This document shows, in pieces, positions 15,601-22,861 of a stretch of 46,987 nucleotides of DNA. Source of the DNA: Victivallales bacterium (GTDB taxonomy: Bacteria; Verrucomicrobiota; Lentisphaeria; Victivallales; UBA1829). Below the pieces are notes generated by a model. The model was not told the origin of the DNA. It made no database searches and saw only the letters and a program-made list of their open reading frames with translations. The DNA lies in the NCBI GenBank assembly GCA_016285345.1, contig JAEEQN010000023.1, positions 1-46,987 of the forward strand, given 5' to 3'. The position numbers and the translations under genes are program-made. Each line of letters begins with the position of its first letter. Positions within the stretch are counted from its first letter, which is position 1.

Positions 15601-15628
15601 ATTATACCTCATCTTAACAAAAATGCAA
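15601..15628 (-). promoter_or_regulatory. Promoter (TTGCAT-16-TATAAT, reverse strand)
   Basis: On the reverse strand TTGCAT (15623-15628) and the consensus -10 TATAAT (15601-15606) are 16 bp apart. It drives the 15554-12857 unit. Confidence 0.72.
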
Positions 15629-15952
15629 GGGCTGATCTGTTTTTTTGCGGACAATTCCGATTCGCGATAGGGCAGGGGGGATGTTTTGAGCTCAGAGGAA
15701 CGGGAAAGAACATCACATATACCCTGATTCCCTGCCCCAGGAGTCATTCAAAAAGGAGTGAGAACAGATAGGCTGAATCCCAATTCGATCCATGTTTGCC
15801 GGTGTTTTTGAGCAAAAAAACATAAACTGAAAAGACGAACAAAAAAGGGGCAGGGGTATTGCCAGAGTCCGCCGTACAAACTCGTCTCATGCCTCATAGA
15901 TTACAATACCGATACGTTACTTTGTCTTGCGCGTCTCGCGTTCGGTATCCAG

Positions 15953-16013
15953 TCGAACTCGCATAGACGAGTTCACCAAGGAGCGAAGCGACCCACGGAC
16001 GCATCGCGTCCAA
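15953..16013 (+). repeat. Two-hairpin intergenic repeat, copy A
   Basis: This 61-bp unit is identical to copy B at 16080-16140. It contains hairpin 1, gaactcg-cataga-cgagttc (15955-15974), a linker with gagcgaagcga, and hairpin 2, ggacgc-atc-gcgtcc (15997-16011). About 12 bp before it is cgcgtctcgcg (15930-15940), which also precedes copy B at the same place. Confidence 0.9.
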
Positions 16014-16079
16014 AACACGCTGAAGATAAGTTGATTATATGTATTCATTGTATCAAACGCGTCTCGCGGTCATATTCTA

Positions 16080-16140
16080 TCGAACTCGCATAGACGAGTT
16101 CACCAAGGAGCGAAGCGACCCACGGACGCATCGCGTCCAA
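16080..16140 (+). repeat. Two-hairpin intergenic repeat, copy B
   Basis: Identical over all 61 bp to copy A and 127 bp downstream in the same orientation, preceded by cgcgtctcgcg at 16058-16068. The DNA between the copies is unrelated, so the conserved unit itself is the element. Confidence 0.9.
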
Positions 16141-16316
16141 TCTTTCCATGTTTTATTTTCCTCTGTCTCTTTTTGGGGGCTGTGCCCGGAAACGCCATAA
16201 ATCGCTAAAAGTTGTTGAAAAGTTATTGACAATGCCACTGTACACAACACGCAATGTGCTTATTGGTAATATGATACAAACGCATCCGTGCGTCCTTTCG
16301 GGCGTGGTCGATTTAA

Positions 16317-16332
16317 CATAATATATATTATG
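16317..16332. repeat. Perfect 16-bp AT palindrome
   Basis: cataatatatattatg reads the same on both strands. It may be a regulator site or only AT-rich promoter-like DNA; no gene follows closely. Confidence 0.4.
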
Positions 16333-16554
16333 CGACGTTATAAATGCGGCGCGCAGGCTGTTAGAGACGGGGATAATGTCAGGACGGCTGGACGGATGTT
16401 TCGGTTGTTATCATCCGCTTAAAACGCGTGGAATGAAGAATGAATTATCTGTCGGAAATGACAGAACCGTGCATCTATGTCTGCGCGATAGAAACAGTCG
16501 ATTGGCTACGGCACGGGGATATTTGCCCTGCCCTTTTTCCGGAGATTGTGCCGA

Positions 16555-16890
16555 TTAATCTTTCCCTCGGGAAAGCGCGGACGAAATAATGTAGATCAGA
16601 TAGATGATCGTGCCACCGAGGATGGCATACAGAATGACGACCAGGAGAAGCAGTCCCAATCCGAGCGGAGCATTCCCCAAAGACATCTGTTCCGTAAAGA
16701 ATGTTTCTCCGAGCCGGTAAGCCGGGGTCATGTACGCAAGATCGAGGAAACGTTCAAATCCGCCTCCCCTCGTTCCAAAAATTGACCAGAGCAAAGCGGC
16801 GGCCAGTTGCAACATCAGCAGGAGAACGACACAGAGATACCAGAGCAACAGCGCCCGGAATACCTTGCGATTCAAGTTCAAACAATCCAT
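16555..16890 (-). CDS. Small two-helix membrane protein
   Basis: A 111-residue protein with two strong membrane segments (about residues 12-37 and 76-104) joined by a ~40-residue loop containing GTRGGGFERFLDLAYMTPAYRLGETFF. This is a topology shared by many unrelated small membrane proteins, and I assign no function. It appears monocistronic, with its own promoter at 16968-16996. CCCTGCCC octamers flank it at 16526 and 16901. Confidence 0.65.
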   Translation of the reverse strand: MDCLNLNRKVFRALLLWYLCVVLLLMLQLAAALLWSIFGTRGGGFERFLDLAYMTPAYRLGETFFTEQMSLGNAPLGLGLLLLVVILYAILGGTIIYLIYIISSALSRGKD

Positions 16891-16967
16891 TGGATATACA
16901 CCCTGCCCTCGCTATGTCCCGACAGACAAAAAACGTGCGATTGATGTTAATAGTTGATGATTCGATT

Positions 16968-16996
16968 ACGATAGCATCTCTTTGACCGGATGTCAA
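16968..16996 (-). promoter_or_regulatory. Promoter (TTGACA-17-TATCGT, reverse strand)
   Basis: Reverse-strand TTGACA (16991-16996) and TATCGT (16968-16973) have a 17-bp spacer, about 80 bp before the small membrane protein. The rest of the 16891-17216 interval holds two octamers and the forward promoter below. Confidence 0.6.
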
Positions 16997-17107
16997 GCGT
17001 AAAACATTTTTTATTCTATTCTGTAAAGGGAACAATAAATAGCATGAGTATCCCCCCTGCCCTTTTCATTTTTTCGCGGCTTTTGCATGGTTATGCGGCA
17101 AATCGGG

Positions 17108-17135
17108 TTGAAAAATGCAAACATGATGCTATTTT
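17108..17135 (+). promoter_or_regulatory. Promoter of the epimerase/glycosyltransferase unit (TTGAAA-16-TATTTT)
   Basis: TTGAAA is at 17108-17113 and TATTTT at 17130-17135 with a 16-bp spacer, about 80 bp before the epimerase start. Confidence 0.55.
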
Positions 17136-17216
17136 ATCTGATGTAATATACTTCTTTGTTCGAAGCGGTAAATCGTTCATCGTGCATTTACAACGGAACA
17201 GAAAGAGGCCATTTGG

Positions 17217-18218
17217 ATGAAAATTCTTGTAACGGGTACAGCGGGGTTTATCGGGTTTCATACCTTTCTGGCGCTGCGCGCGGCCGGACACGATGTCCTG
17301 GGCATCGACAACCTCAACTCCTATAACGATGTGCGGCTGAAGCTCGCCCGCCTCAGATTGAGCGGATTCGACGTTGACGAGATCCTGCTGGATCAGGTCA
17401 TTGAGAGCAAACAGGGCGGACGTTTCGCGAAATTCGACCTCGCCGACCGGGACGAACTCCAGAAAATCTTCGCAAACGAGAAATTCGACGCCGTGTGCCA
17501 TCTGGCGGCCCAGCCGGGGGTGCGTTACAGCCTCGAAAATCCGTACGCCTACATCGATTCCAACATCGTTGCGTTCCTGAATGTGCTGGAATGCTGCCGT
17601 CACTACGAGGTCCCGCATCTCGTCTACGCCTCCAGCTCGAGCGTCTACGGCAACACCAAGCGCGTACCGTTCTCCGTCGACGACCCGGTCAACGAGCCGA
17701 TCAGCCTGTACGCCGCGACGAAGAAGAGCGACGAGCTGATGGCGTACTGCTACGGGCACCTTTACCGTTTCGCCACGACCGGACTGCGCTTCTTCACCGT
17801 CTACGGCCCGTGGGGACGCGTCGATATGGCCATGTTCAAGTTCACGAAGGCGATCCTCGAAGGAAAGCCCATTGATGTATATAACCACGGCAACCTGTCC
17901 CGCGACTTCACCTATATCGACGATATCGTGGAGGGCGTCCGCCGCATTATCACGAAGCCGCCGGAGAAGCCCGAATACCGCCTCTACAACATCGGGCACG
18001 GCAGCCCGGTTCAGCTCATGGATTTCATCCGCGCCATCGAAAAGGTCACAGGCAAAAAAGCCATCCTGAACATGAAGGAAATGCAGAAGGGCGACGTTGT
18101 GACGACCTGGGCGGACACCACCGCGCTGGAACGCGATTACGGATACTGCCCGAAAGTCGGCATCGAGGAAGGCGTCGAACAATTCGTGAAGTGGTACCGC
18201 GAGTTCTATTCCTGCTGA
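17217..18218 (+). CDS. NAD-dependent UDP-sugar epimerase, UDP-glucuronate 4-epimerase type
   Basis: A 333-residue short-chain dehydrogenase/epimerase. NAD-binding GTAGFIG at residues 7-13; YNDVRLKLARL, typical of the UDP-glucuronate 4-epimerase (CapI/LspL) group; Ser of SSSSVYG and the catalytic YAATK; then RFFTVYGPWGRVDMAMFKF and the DFTYIDDIVEGV segment. The likely reaction is UDP-glucuronate to UDP-galacturonate for surface polysaccharide. AGAGG precedes the ATG. The next gene, a membrane glycosyltransferase, starts 53 bp on, probably in the same transcript. Confidence 0.9.
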   Translation: MKILVTGTAGFIGFHTFLALRAAGHDVLGIDNLNSYNDVRLKLARLRLSGFDVDEILLDQVIESKQGGRFAKFDLADRDELQKIFANEKFDAVCHLAAQPGVRYSLENPYAYIDSNIVAFLNVLECCRHYEVPHLVYASSSSVYGNTKRVPFSVDDPVNEPISLYAATKKSDELMAYCYGHLYRFATTGLRFFTVYGPWGRVDMAMFKFTKAILEGKPIDVYNHGNLSRDFTYIDDIVEGVRRIITKPPEKPEYRLYNIGHGSPVQLMDFIRAIEKVTGKKAILNMKEMQKGDVVTTWADTTALERDYGYCPKVGIEEGVEQFVKWYREFYSC

Positions 18219-18271
18219 ACTGAAGAGAAACAAAACGCCGGACAATCCCAAATTAATGAAAGATACGCCAC

Positions 18272-19240
18272 ATGACAACATCGGCACAAAAAAAACTGAA
18301 GAGTAATATCGCTGTTTTGTTGCCCTGCTATAATGAGGCGCTGACGATTTCCAAAACAGTCACTGATTTCAGAACGGCTCTGCCGGACGCGACAGTCTAT
18401 GTTTTTGACAACGCCAGCTCCGATGATTCCGCATCGCTTGCCGAAGCGGCGGGAGCGACCGTTGTTTCTGTTCCGCAGCGAGGCAAAGGCAATGTCGTCC
18501 GTGCGATGTTCCGGCAAATCGACGCCGACGTGTATGTTATGGTCGATGCCGATGACACGTATCCGGCACAGGAAGTCGAAAAACTGATCCGGCCGATTCT
18601 GCAGCATGAAGCGGATATGGTGGCGGGAGACAGGCTTTCCACGACCTACTATTCGGAAAATACGCGGCCGGGCCACAATTTCGGAAATGCCCTCGTGTGC
18701 TTCCTGGTCAGTCTTCTTTGGGACAAAAAAGTCAAAGACGTTATGACCGGCTATCGCGCTTTCTCCCGCCGTTTCGTAAAGAATTGCCCTGTCATGTCGC
18801 AGGGATTCGAGATCGAAACGGAGATCACTTTGCATGCCCTCGACAAACGCTTCACCATCCTTGAGGTCCCCATTGCATACAGGGCCCGTCCGGAGGGGAG
18901 CCATTCCAAGCTCAATACATTCAATGACGGATTCAGAGTGCTGGGAATGATCTTCAATATGTTCCGCATCTACAGGCCGCTTCCGTTCTTCGGCGGACTG
19001 GGGACTTTATTCCTGCTGGCCGGATGCGTTTTCCTTGTGCCTGTCTTTATCGACTATTTCCGTACAGGACTTGTCCCGCGGTTCCCGACACTGATCTTTT
19101 CAACGTTCCTGCTGTTGACCGGATTGCTCTCCTGGGTCATGGGGCTGATCCTGGATGCGATCAAAAAGATGTCGGACCGGGAATACGAACTCCGGTTGAT
19201 GGACCATTGCCGAGGCACGAATCCCCCTGCCCTGAAATAA
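18272..19240 (+). CDS. GT2 glycosyltransferase with C-terminal membrane anchor
   Basis: A 322-residue family-2 glycosyltransferase of the DPM/DPG-synthase type: AVLLPCYNEALTISK, VYVFDNASSDD, MVDADDTYP (metal-binding DxD), GDRLSTTYY and the ERA-like EIETEITLHA region. Two C-terminal membrane helices (about residues 240-265 and 272-295) tether it. Such enzymes usually move a sugar from a nucleotide donor to a polyprenyl phosphate for glycan assembly. The UDP-sugar epimerase just upstream may feed it. The last codons contain CCCTGCCC. It converges on the next gene with a 27-bp gap. Confidence 0.9.
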   Translation: MTTSAQKKLKSNIAVLLPCYNEALTISKTVTDFRTALPDATVYVFDNASSDDSASLAEAAGATVVSVPQRGKGNVVRAMFRQIDADVYVMVDADDTYPAQEVEKLIRPILQHEADMVAGDRLSTTYYSENTRPGHNFGNALVCFLVSLLWDKKVKDVMTGYRAFSRRFVKNCPVMSQGFEIETEITLHALDKRFTILEVPIAYRARPEGSHSKLNTFNDGFRVLGMIFNMFRIYRPLPFFGGLGTLFLLAGCVFLVPVFIDYFRTGLVPRFPTLIFSTFLLLTGLLSWVMGLILDAIKKMSDREYELRLMDHCRGTNPPALK

Positions 19241-19267
19241 ACCTGATGTGACAATGTGCCTTGCGGC

Positions 19268-20194
19268 TCAATCTTTCATCAGCGACTTCAGGAAATCCTC
19301 GTCATCCGCCTTGCGCAGAAACCCGAAGAGGTCGGTCCCGATCGGGATCAGATCGGATTCTCCGCCGTCATGATCCACAAGGAAATACAGCGAGTCCTGC
19401 ATCGCCGGGTCGGCTGACGCCAGAATATAGGATTCGAATGTGGAGGACATTTCGTTTCGCACGCGCGCCACGAGATACCACGCGGTCTCGCATGGTGCCA
19501 GCGGGATGATCTGCATTTCATCGCAGTACCCATAAACATCGAGGGCGCCGTGATAGGACGCATGGGAGAAATGCCTGCTGAATTCCTGCCAGTCATCGGG
19601 GAGTTTCGTGTGGATCAGACGGGAGTATTCCTCCCGGAGCTCCGGCGGCAGCGCGGGCGCGTAGGTCTGCTTGCCGTAATCTTCTTCCGGATCGTCGATC
19701 TCCACGGGCGGGAGCTCGCGGTCCCAGTCCGGCCCGAGGATCGAAACAAGTTTTTCGGAGACGCGGAACGGCTTTTCCTGTTTCGGCGAACCAAGATTCG
19801 GCGCGTTGAAGAGATTCGGGAAGAAGTCCACACCGAGCACGTCGAAGCCATTTTCCGCCAGGTAATGCTGCGTGAACTGGATCGTGCCGACCTCGCCGTC
19901 CGGGGAGACGCTGATGTCCGCGAAAAACTCCTTGCCGTCTTTGCTCAGGCGGACGGATGCGAACGGGACTTCCAGGACCTGCGGATGCTTCGGCATGATA
20001 CGCGCATCATCGGGCAGAGACTTGAAGGAAATCGCGAGCGCGGAATCCTCGTTGGCGCGTTTTGCCTTCTTCATCAGGTCGCGCTGCATGAGGATCCGGT
20101 TTTTCCATTCGAGCTGCGCGGAGTCCGCGAGAGAGGTGAAAAGTTTCTGCGCGATGTCGTAGTATTTGTCTTTTTTCGAGCCGAAGAAGAACAT
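19268..20194 (-). CDS. Hypothetical cytoplasmic protein (308 residues)
   Basis: No family recognised. I place the start at 20194 (MFFFGSKKDKYYDI) because AAAGGA precedes it, and a promoter lies at 20243-20271. The product is soluble and acidic, with a helical first ~75 residues and then an alpha/beta region with several short hydrophobic strands (VPFASVRLSKDGKEFFADI, EMQIIPLAPCETAWYLVARV). It may be a DUF-type protein with a duplicated barrel; no active-site motif is visible. It is monocistronic and convergent with the glycosyltransferase. Confidence 0.7.
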   Translation of the reverse strand: MFFFGSKKDKYYDIAQKLFTSLADSAQLEWKNRILMQRDLMKKAKRANEDSALAISFKSLPDDARIMPKHPQVLEVPFASVRLSKDGKEFFADISVSPDGEVGTIQFTQHYLAENGFDVLGVDFFPNLFNAPNLGSPKQEKPFRVSEKLVSILGPDWDRELPPVEIDDPEEDYGKQTYAPALPPELREEYSRLIHTKLPDDWQEFSRHFSHASYHGALDVYGYCDEMQIIPLAPCETAWYLVARVRNEMSSTFESYILASADPAMQDSLYFLVDHDGGESDLIPIGTDLFGFLRKADDEDFLKSLMKD

Positions 20195-20242
20195 GCTGAA
20201 ATCCTTTCTTTTCATAGCATGGTGAAACGTTTTCCGCCAATC

Positions 20243-20271
20243 AAGATACCACGCGGAAGAGAAAAATACAA
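20243..20271 (-). promoter_or_regulatory. Promoter (TTGTAT-17-TATCTT, reverse strand)
   Basis: Reverse-strand TTGTAT (20266-20271) and TATCTT (20243-20248) are 17 bp apart, about 50 bp before the start chosen for the hypothetical protein. Confidence 0.5.
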
Positions 20272-20399
20272 GCCGGAAAGCAAAAAACTTTAAGAAAAAA
20301 AAGAAGTAGTTTGCATTTATGCGTTTTTGTGCTCGGATCATCGCAGACAGTTCAGAGAAATCCGGGGGGCGGAATACGGTGCATTTTTCTGATTCCCGC

Positions 20400-20427
20400 T
20401 TGATATTTTCGCGCACGATGCTATATT
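20400..20427 (+). promoter_or_regulatory. Promoter (TTGATA-16-TATATT)
   Basis: TTGATA is at 20400-20405 and TATATT at 20422-20427. The WaaP-like gene starts 40 bp downstream. Confidence 0.7.
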
Positions 20428-20466
20428 TGTAGAAAAAGTTATAGAATAATTACCGAAAGCCCCGCG

Positions 20467-21669
20467 ATGAGCTCGAAAACTCCCCTGCCCCCAAATCTCC
20501 TCAAGAATAAACGCTGGAAATGGCATATCCCGTCCGAAAAGACCGCGGAAACCGTCCGCGGCCTGGTCCTGTCCGCGCCGCATCTCGTGAAGAGCACCCC
20601 TGTCCGCGCGGTGTACCATTGCGGGGATTTTTACCTGAAATTCGAGCGGTCGCCTGATCTCTGGTCGGCCATCCGGAAAAGCTTCTGCCCGAAGGCACGC
20701 GCGGAATACGCGATCGGGCGGAATCTGGCGGCGGCGGGGATTCCCTCGGTGGAATGCCTCGGCTGGGGCAAGCTCGGCGGCACGAACGTGCTGATCACGC
20801 GCGCCATGCCCGGATTCGAGCCGATGGAACGCGTCTTCTACCGGGAGATCGTCTACGGCGGCGGGAACCCGGACGGCATTCTGTCGGAGATCACGGCGTT
20901 CATGCGGAAATTCTTCGATGCCGGATTCTACCACGGCGACCTGCATTTCGGCAACATCCTGTACAATCCCGATACGCACGCGCTCGCGTGGGTCGACCTG
21001 ATCGCGATCGGGCATCCCGGCACCATCGAACCCGCCGCCCGCCGGTTCATGAGCCGGTGCATCGTCACGCTCCGCGAAGGACTGTCCCGCACCCGGATGC
21101 TCCGCACGATCCGCGAAGTCGGCGCAGCGGAGACGGACGCCGAGGCGGAGACGTTCTATTTCACCGAAGTCAGGCACGCCGCGCAGCACCTCCTCGAGAC
21201 ATGGGAAAAACGCAGCGGCCAGGCGTTGAACGGCTATCCGAAGTTCGCCGACGCCGTCCCCTGCCCCGGTGCGCCGGACCGCACGATGCTCCTGCGGAAA
21301 GACTGGTTGATGCGTCCGATCATTGCGAAGGAAGACATCGTGAACGGGATACCTGCCGGATGCGAACTCCTCCGCACGGAAAACGAAGCCGAGGCGGAAG
21401 CCATCTATCTGCGGAGTATCTATTTGCAGACGCTTCGGGTCAGCCACCGCCGCGTCGTGGCGTTCGCGCGTCCGGACGAACTCTGGCTGGAGCCCCTGCC
21501 CGCCGGTCTTGACGGATCCCTCTCCCACGACGATCCCGATGTGGCGTTCTTCTGGCGCACGCTGGACGAACAGATGATCGAAGCGCCCGCGAGCAGTGTC
21601 GGCCGTCTTCCGAACGGTGCGTTCCACCTGACCGACCTGACGCAGATCCGCGCCGGCTTCGAGGAGTAA
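20467..21669 (+). CDS. Lipopolysaccharide kinase (WaaP/Kdo kinase) family protein
   Basis: A 400-residue protein with a eukaryotic-kinase-like fold: a Gly-rich N-lobe, the N-lobe Lys candidate in FYLKFERS, EYAIGRNLAAAGIP, then the catalytic loop FYHGDLHFGNILY (Asp in HGD) and WVDLIAIG, which replaces DFG. Relatives phosphorylate heptose or Kdo in lipopolysaccharide core. Length exceeds the family's usual ~250-290 because of a C-terminal extension of ~110 residues. It is cytoplasmic with no signal peptide. The RhuM-like gene starts 43 bp on. Inferred role is envelope glycolipid modification, matching the glycosyl genes upstream. Confidence 0.82.
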   Translation: MSSKTPLPPNLLKNKRWKWHIPSEKTAETVRGLVLSAPHLVKSTPVRAVYHCGDFYLKFERSPDLWSAIRKSFCPKARAEYAIGRNLAAAGIPSVECLGWGKLGGTNVLITRAMPGFEPMERVFYREIVYGGGNPDGILSEITAFMRKFFDAGFYHGDLHFGNILYNPDTHALAWVDLIAIGHPGTIEPAARRFMSRCIVTLREGLSRTRMLRTIREVGAAETDAEAETFYFTEVRHAAQHLLETWEKRSGQALNGYPKFADAVPCPGAPDRTMLLRKDWLMRPIIAKEDIVNGIPAGCELLRTENEAEAEAIYLRSIYLQTLRVSHRRVVAFARPDELWLEPLPAGLDGSLSHDDPDVAFFWRTLDEQMIEAPASSVGRLPNGAFHLTDLTQIRAGFEE

Positions 21670-21711
21670 AAAAGCTTTTTCAACAGCTGCCCGATGAAGG
21701 AGACGAGGAAG

Positions 21712-22737
21712 ATGAGCAGTGACTTGATCGTATATCAGACCGAGGACGGAGAGCTGCATCTCAACGTCCAGCTGGAAAATGAAACCGTATGGCTGACGCA
21801 AGCGGCTATGGCGGAGCTCTTTGGATGCACATCCGACAATATCTCCTTACACCTTCAGAATATTTATTCTTCGGGCGAATTGATGGAAGAAGCAACTACC
21901 GAGGATTTCTCGGTAGTTCGGTCGGAAGGCGTGCGTCAGGTGTCCCGCAAGCTCAAACACTACAACCTTGATGCGATCATTGCCGTAGGGTATCGTGTCA
22001 ATTCAAAACGGGCGACACAGTTCCGCATCTGGGCAACGCAGATACTGAAAGAGTATATCGTAAAGGGATTCGCCCTGAACGATGAACGGATGAAAACCGG
22101 CCGGAATATGACGTATTTCGACGAGCTCCAGGAACGCATCCGGGAAATCCGTCTCTCGGAAAAAGTCTTCTATCAGAAGATCAAGGATATCTACAAGACG
22201 AGCGTCGATTATGATCCCCACGATGAAAAGACCCTCCTGTTCTTCAAGGTCGTCCAGAACAAACTGCTGTGGGCGATCAGCCGTCAGACCGCGGCGGAAC
22301 TGATTGCACGCCGCGCGAATGCCGAACTGCCTTTTATGGGGATGCAGTCCTACGACAAGAAGAATGAGCACAGGATCACTCTGCGCGATGCCGACACCGC
22401 CAAGAACTATCTGACCGAGGACGAGATGAAAGCCCTCGGACTCCTGGTGGAACAGTATCTTGCTTTTGCAGAGGCACAGGCACAGCAGCATATCGCCATG
22501 ACCATGAACGACTGGATCGCGAGACTGGATGCCATCCTGACGCTGAACGGCAGGGAGTTGCTTACGCATGCCGGGAGTATCTCAGCAGAAATTGCCAGGG
22601 AAATCAGTGCAAAACAGCTCGATCAATTCCGGGAACGTCTGCGGAGACAGGAGATCGAAGCGAGTCTGGACGAACTGGAACGCGATCTGAAGTCTGCCGA
22701 AGACAACAAATCTCAAAGCGATTCCGGCAACAAGTAG
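21712..22737 (+). CDS. RhuM family protein
   Basis: A ~341-residue member of the RhuM family, named after a Salmonella SPI-3 gene and common on mobile islands. The N-terminal block reads VYQTEDGELHLNVQLENETVWLTQAAMAELFGCTSDNISLHLQNIY, followed by YNLDAIIAVGYRVNSKRATQFRIWAT, typical of KilA-N/Bro-type DNA-binding relatives. The C-terminal half is a helical, charged region. No catalytic motif is known. An ATG at 21694 exists, but the GAGACGAGG purine run fits the ATG at 21712. Its accessory-type family hints at transfer. Confidence 0.88.
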   Translation: MSSDLIVYQTEDGELHLNVQLENETVWLTQAAMAELFGCTSDNISLHLQNIYSSGELMEEATTEDFSVVRSEGVRQVSRKLKHYNLDAIIAVGYRVNSKRATQFRIWATQILKEYIVKGFALNDERMKTGRNMTYFDELQERIREIRLSEKVFYQKIKDIYKTSVDYDPHDEKTLLFFKVVQNKLLWAISRQTAAELIARRANAELPFMGMQSYDKKNEHRITLRDADTAKNYLTEDEMKALGLLVEQYLAFAEAQAQQHIAMTMNDWIARLDAILTLNGRELLTHAGSISAEIAREISAKQLDQFRERLRRQEIEASLDELERDLKSAEDNKSQSDSGNK

Positions 22738-22782
22738 AACTGAATACAAAAGATCTTTGCCGCAAAAAACGTTTTTGTAGGC

Positions 22783-22838
22783 TGAAAAGCAAAAAGAAAG
22801 CCCGTCTGCAGGAGAGAATGATTCTCGGCCAGACGGGC
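22783..22838 (-). terminator. Terminator of the beta-galactosidase gene (possibly bidirectional)
   Basis: Stem gcccgtctg (22800-22808) / cagacgggc (22830-22838) has an inner gagaat/attctc pair. On the reverse strand it runs into ctttctttttgctttt. The RhuM gene converges from the other side. Confidence 0.85.
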
Positions 22839-22861
22839 AATGTTTTATCTATTATTGATTC

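Larger units (their letters stand above)
15629..16554. other. Gene-free ~0.9 kb stretch with repeats and octamers
   Basis: No open frame in either strand looks coding. The stretch holds four GGGCAGGG/CCCTGCCC octamers (15670, 15730, 15848, 16526), two identical 61-bp two-hairpin repeats (separate entries), an AT palindrome (16317-16332) and otherwise AT-richer sequence. I see no tRNA, rRNA or recognisable transposase remnant. Confidence 0.7.

Noticed and set aside
15532..15747. 71-residue reverse open frame over the 5' end of a hypothetical gene
   Set aside because: It overlaps the promoter and start of the 15554 gene in another frame and shows no coding features.
15930..16140. Possible CRISPR array
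   Set aside because: Only two repeats of 61 bp with two internal hairpins each and no cas genes; repeat and spacer sizes do not fit.
15930..16140. Possible integron attC sites
   Set aside because: No GTTRRRY/RYYYAAC core pairs at the ends and no integrase or cassette genes.
16185..16260. Possible transposon end (gggggctgtgcccgg followed by A/T-rich DNA)
   Set aside because: No matching inverted end, target duplication or transposase remnant was found nearby.
7234..20490. GGGCAGGG runs as G-quadruplexes
   Set aside because: Each site has only two G-runs of three or more; four are needed, so a quadruplex is not supported.
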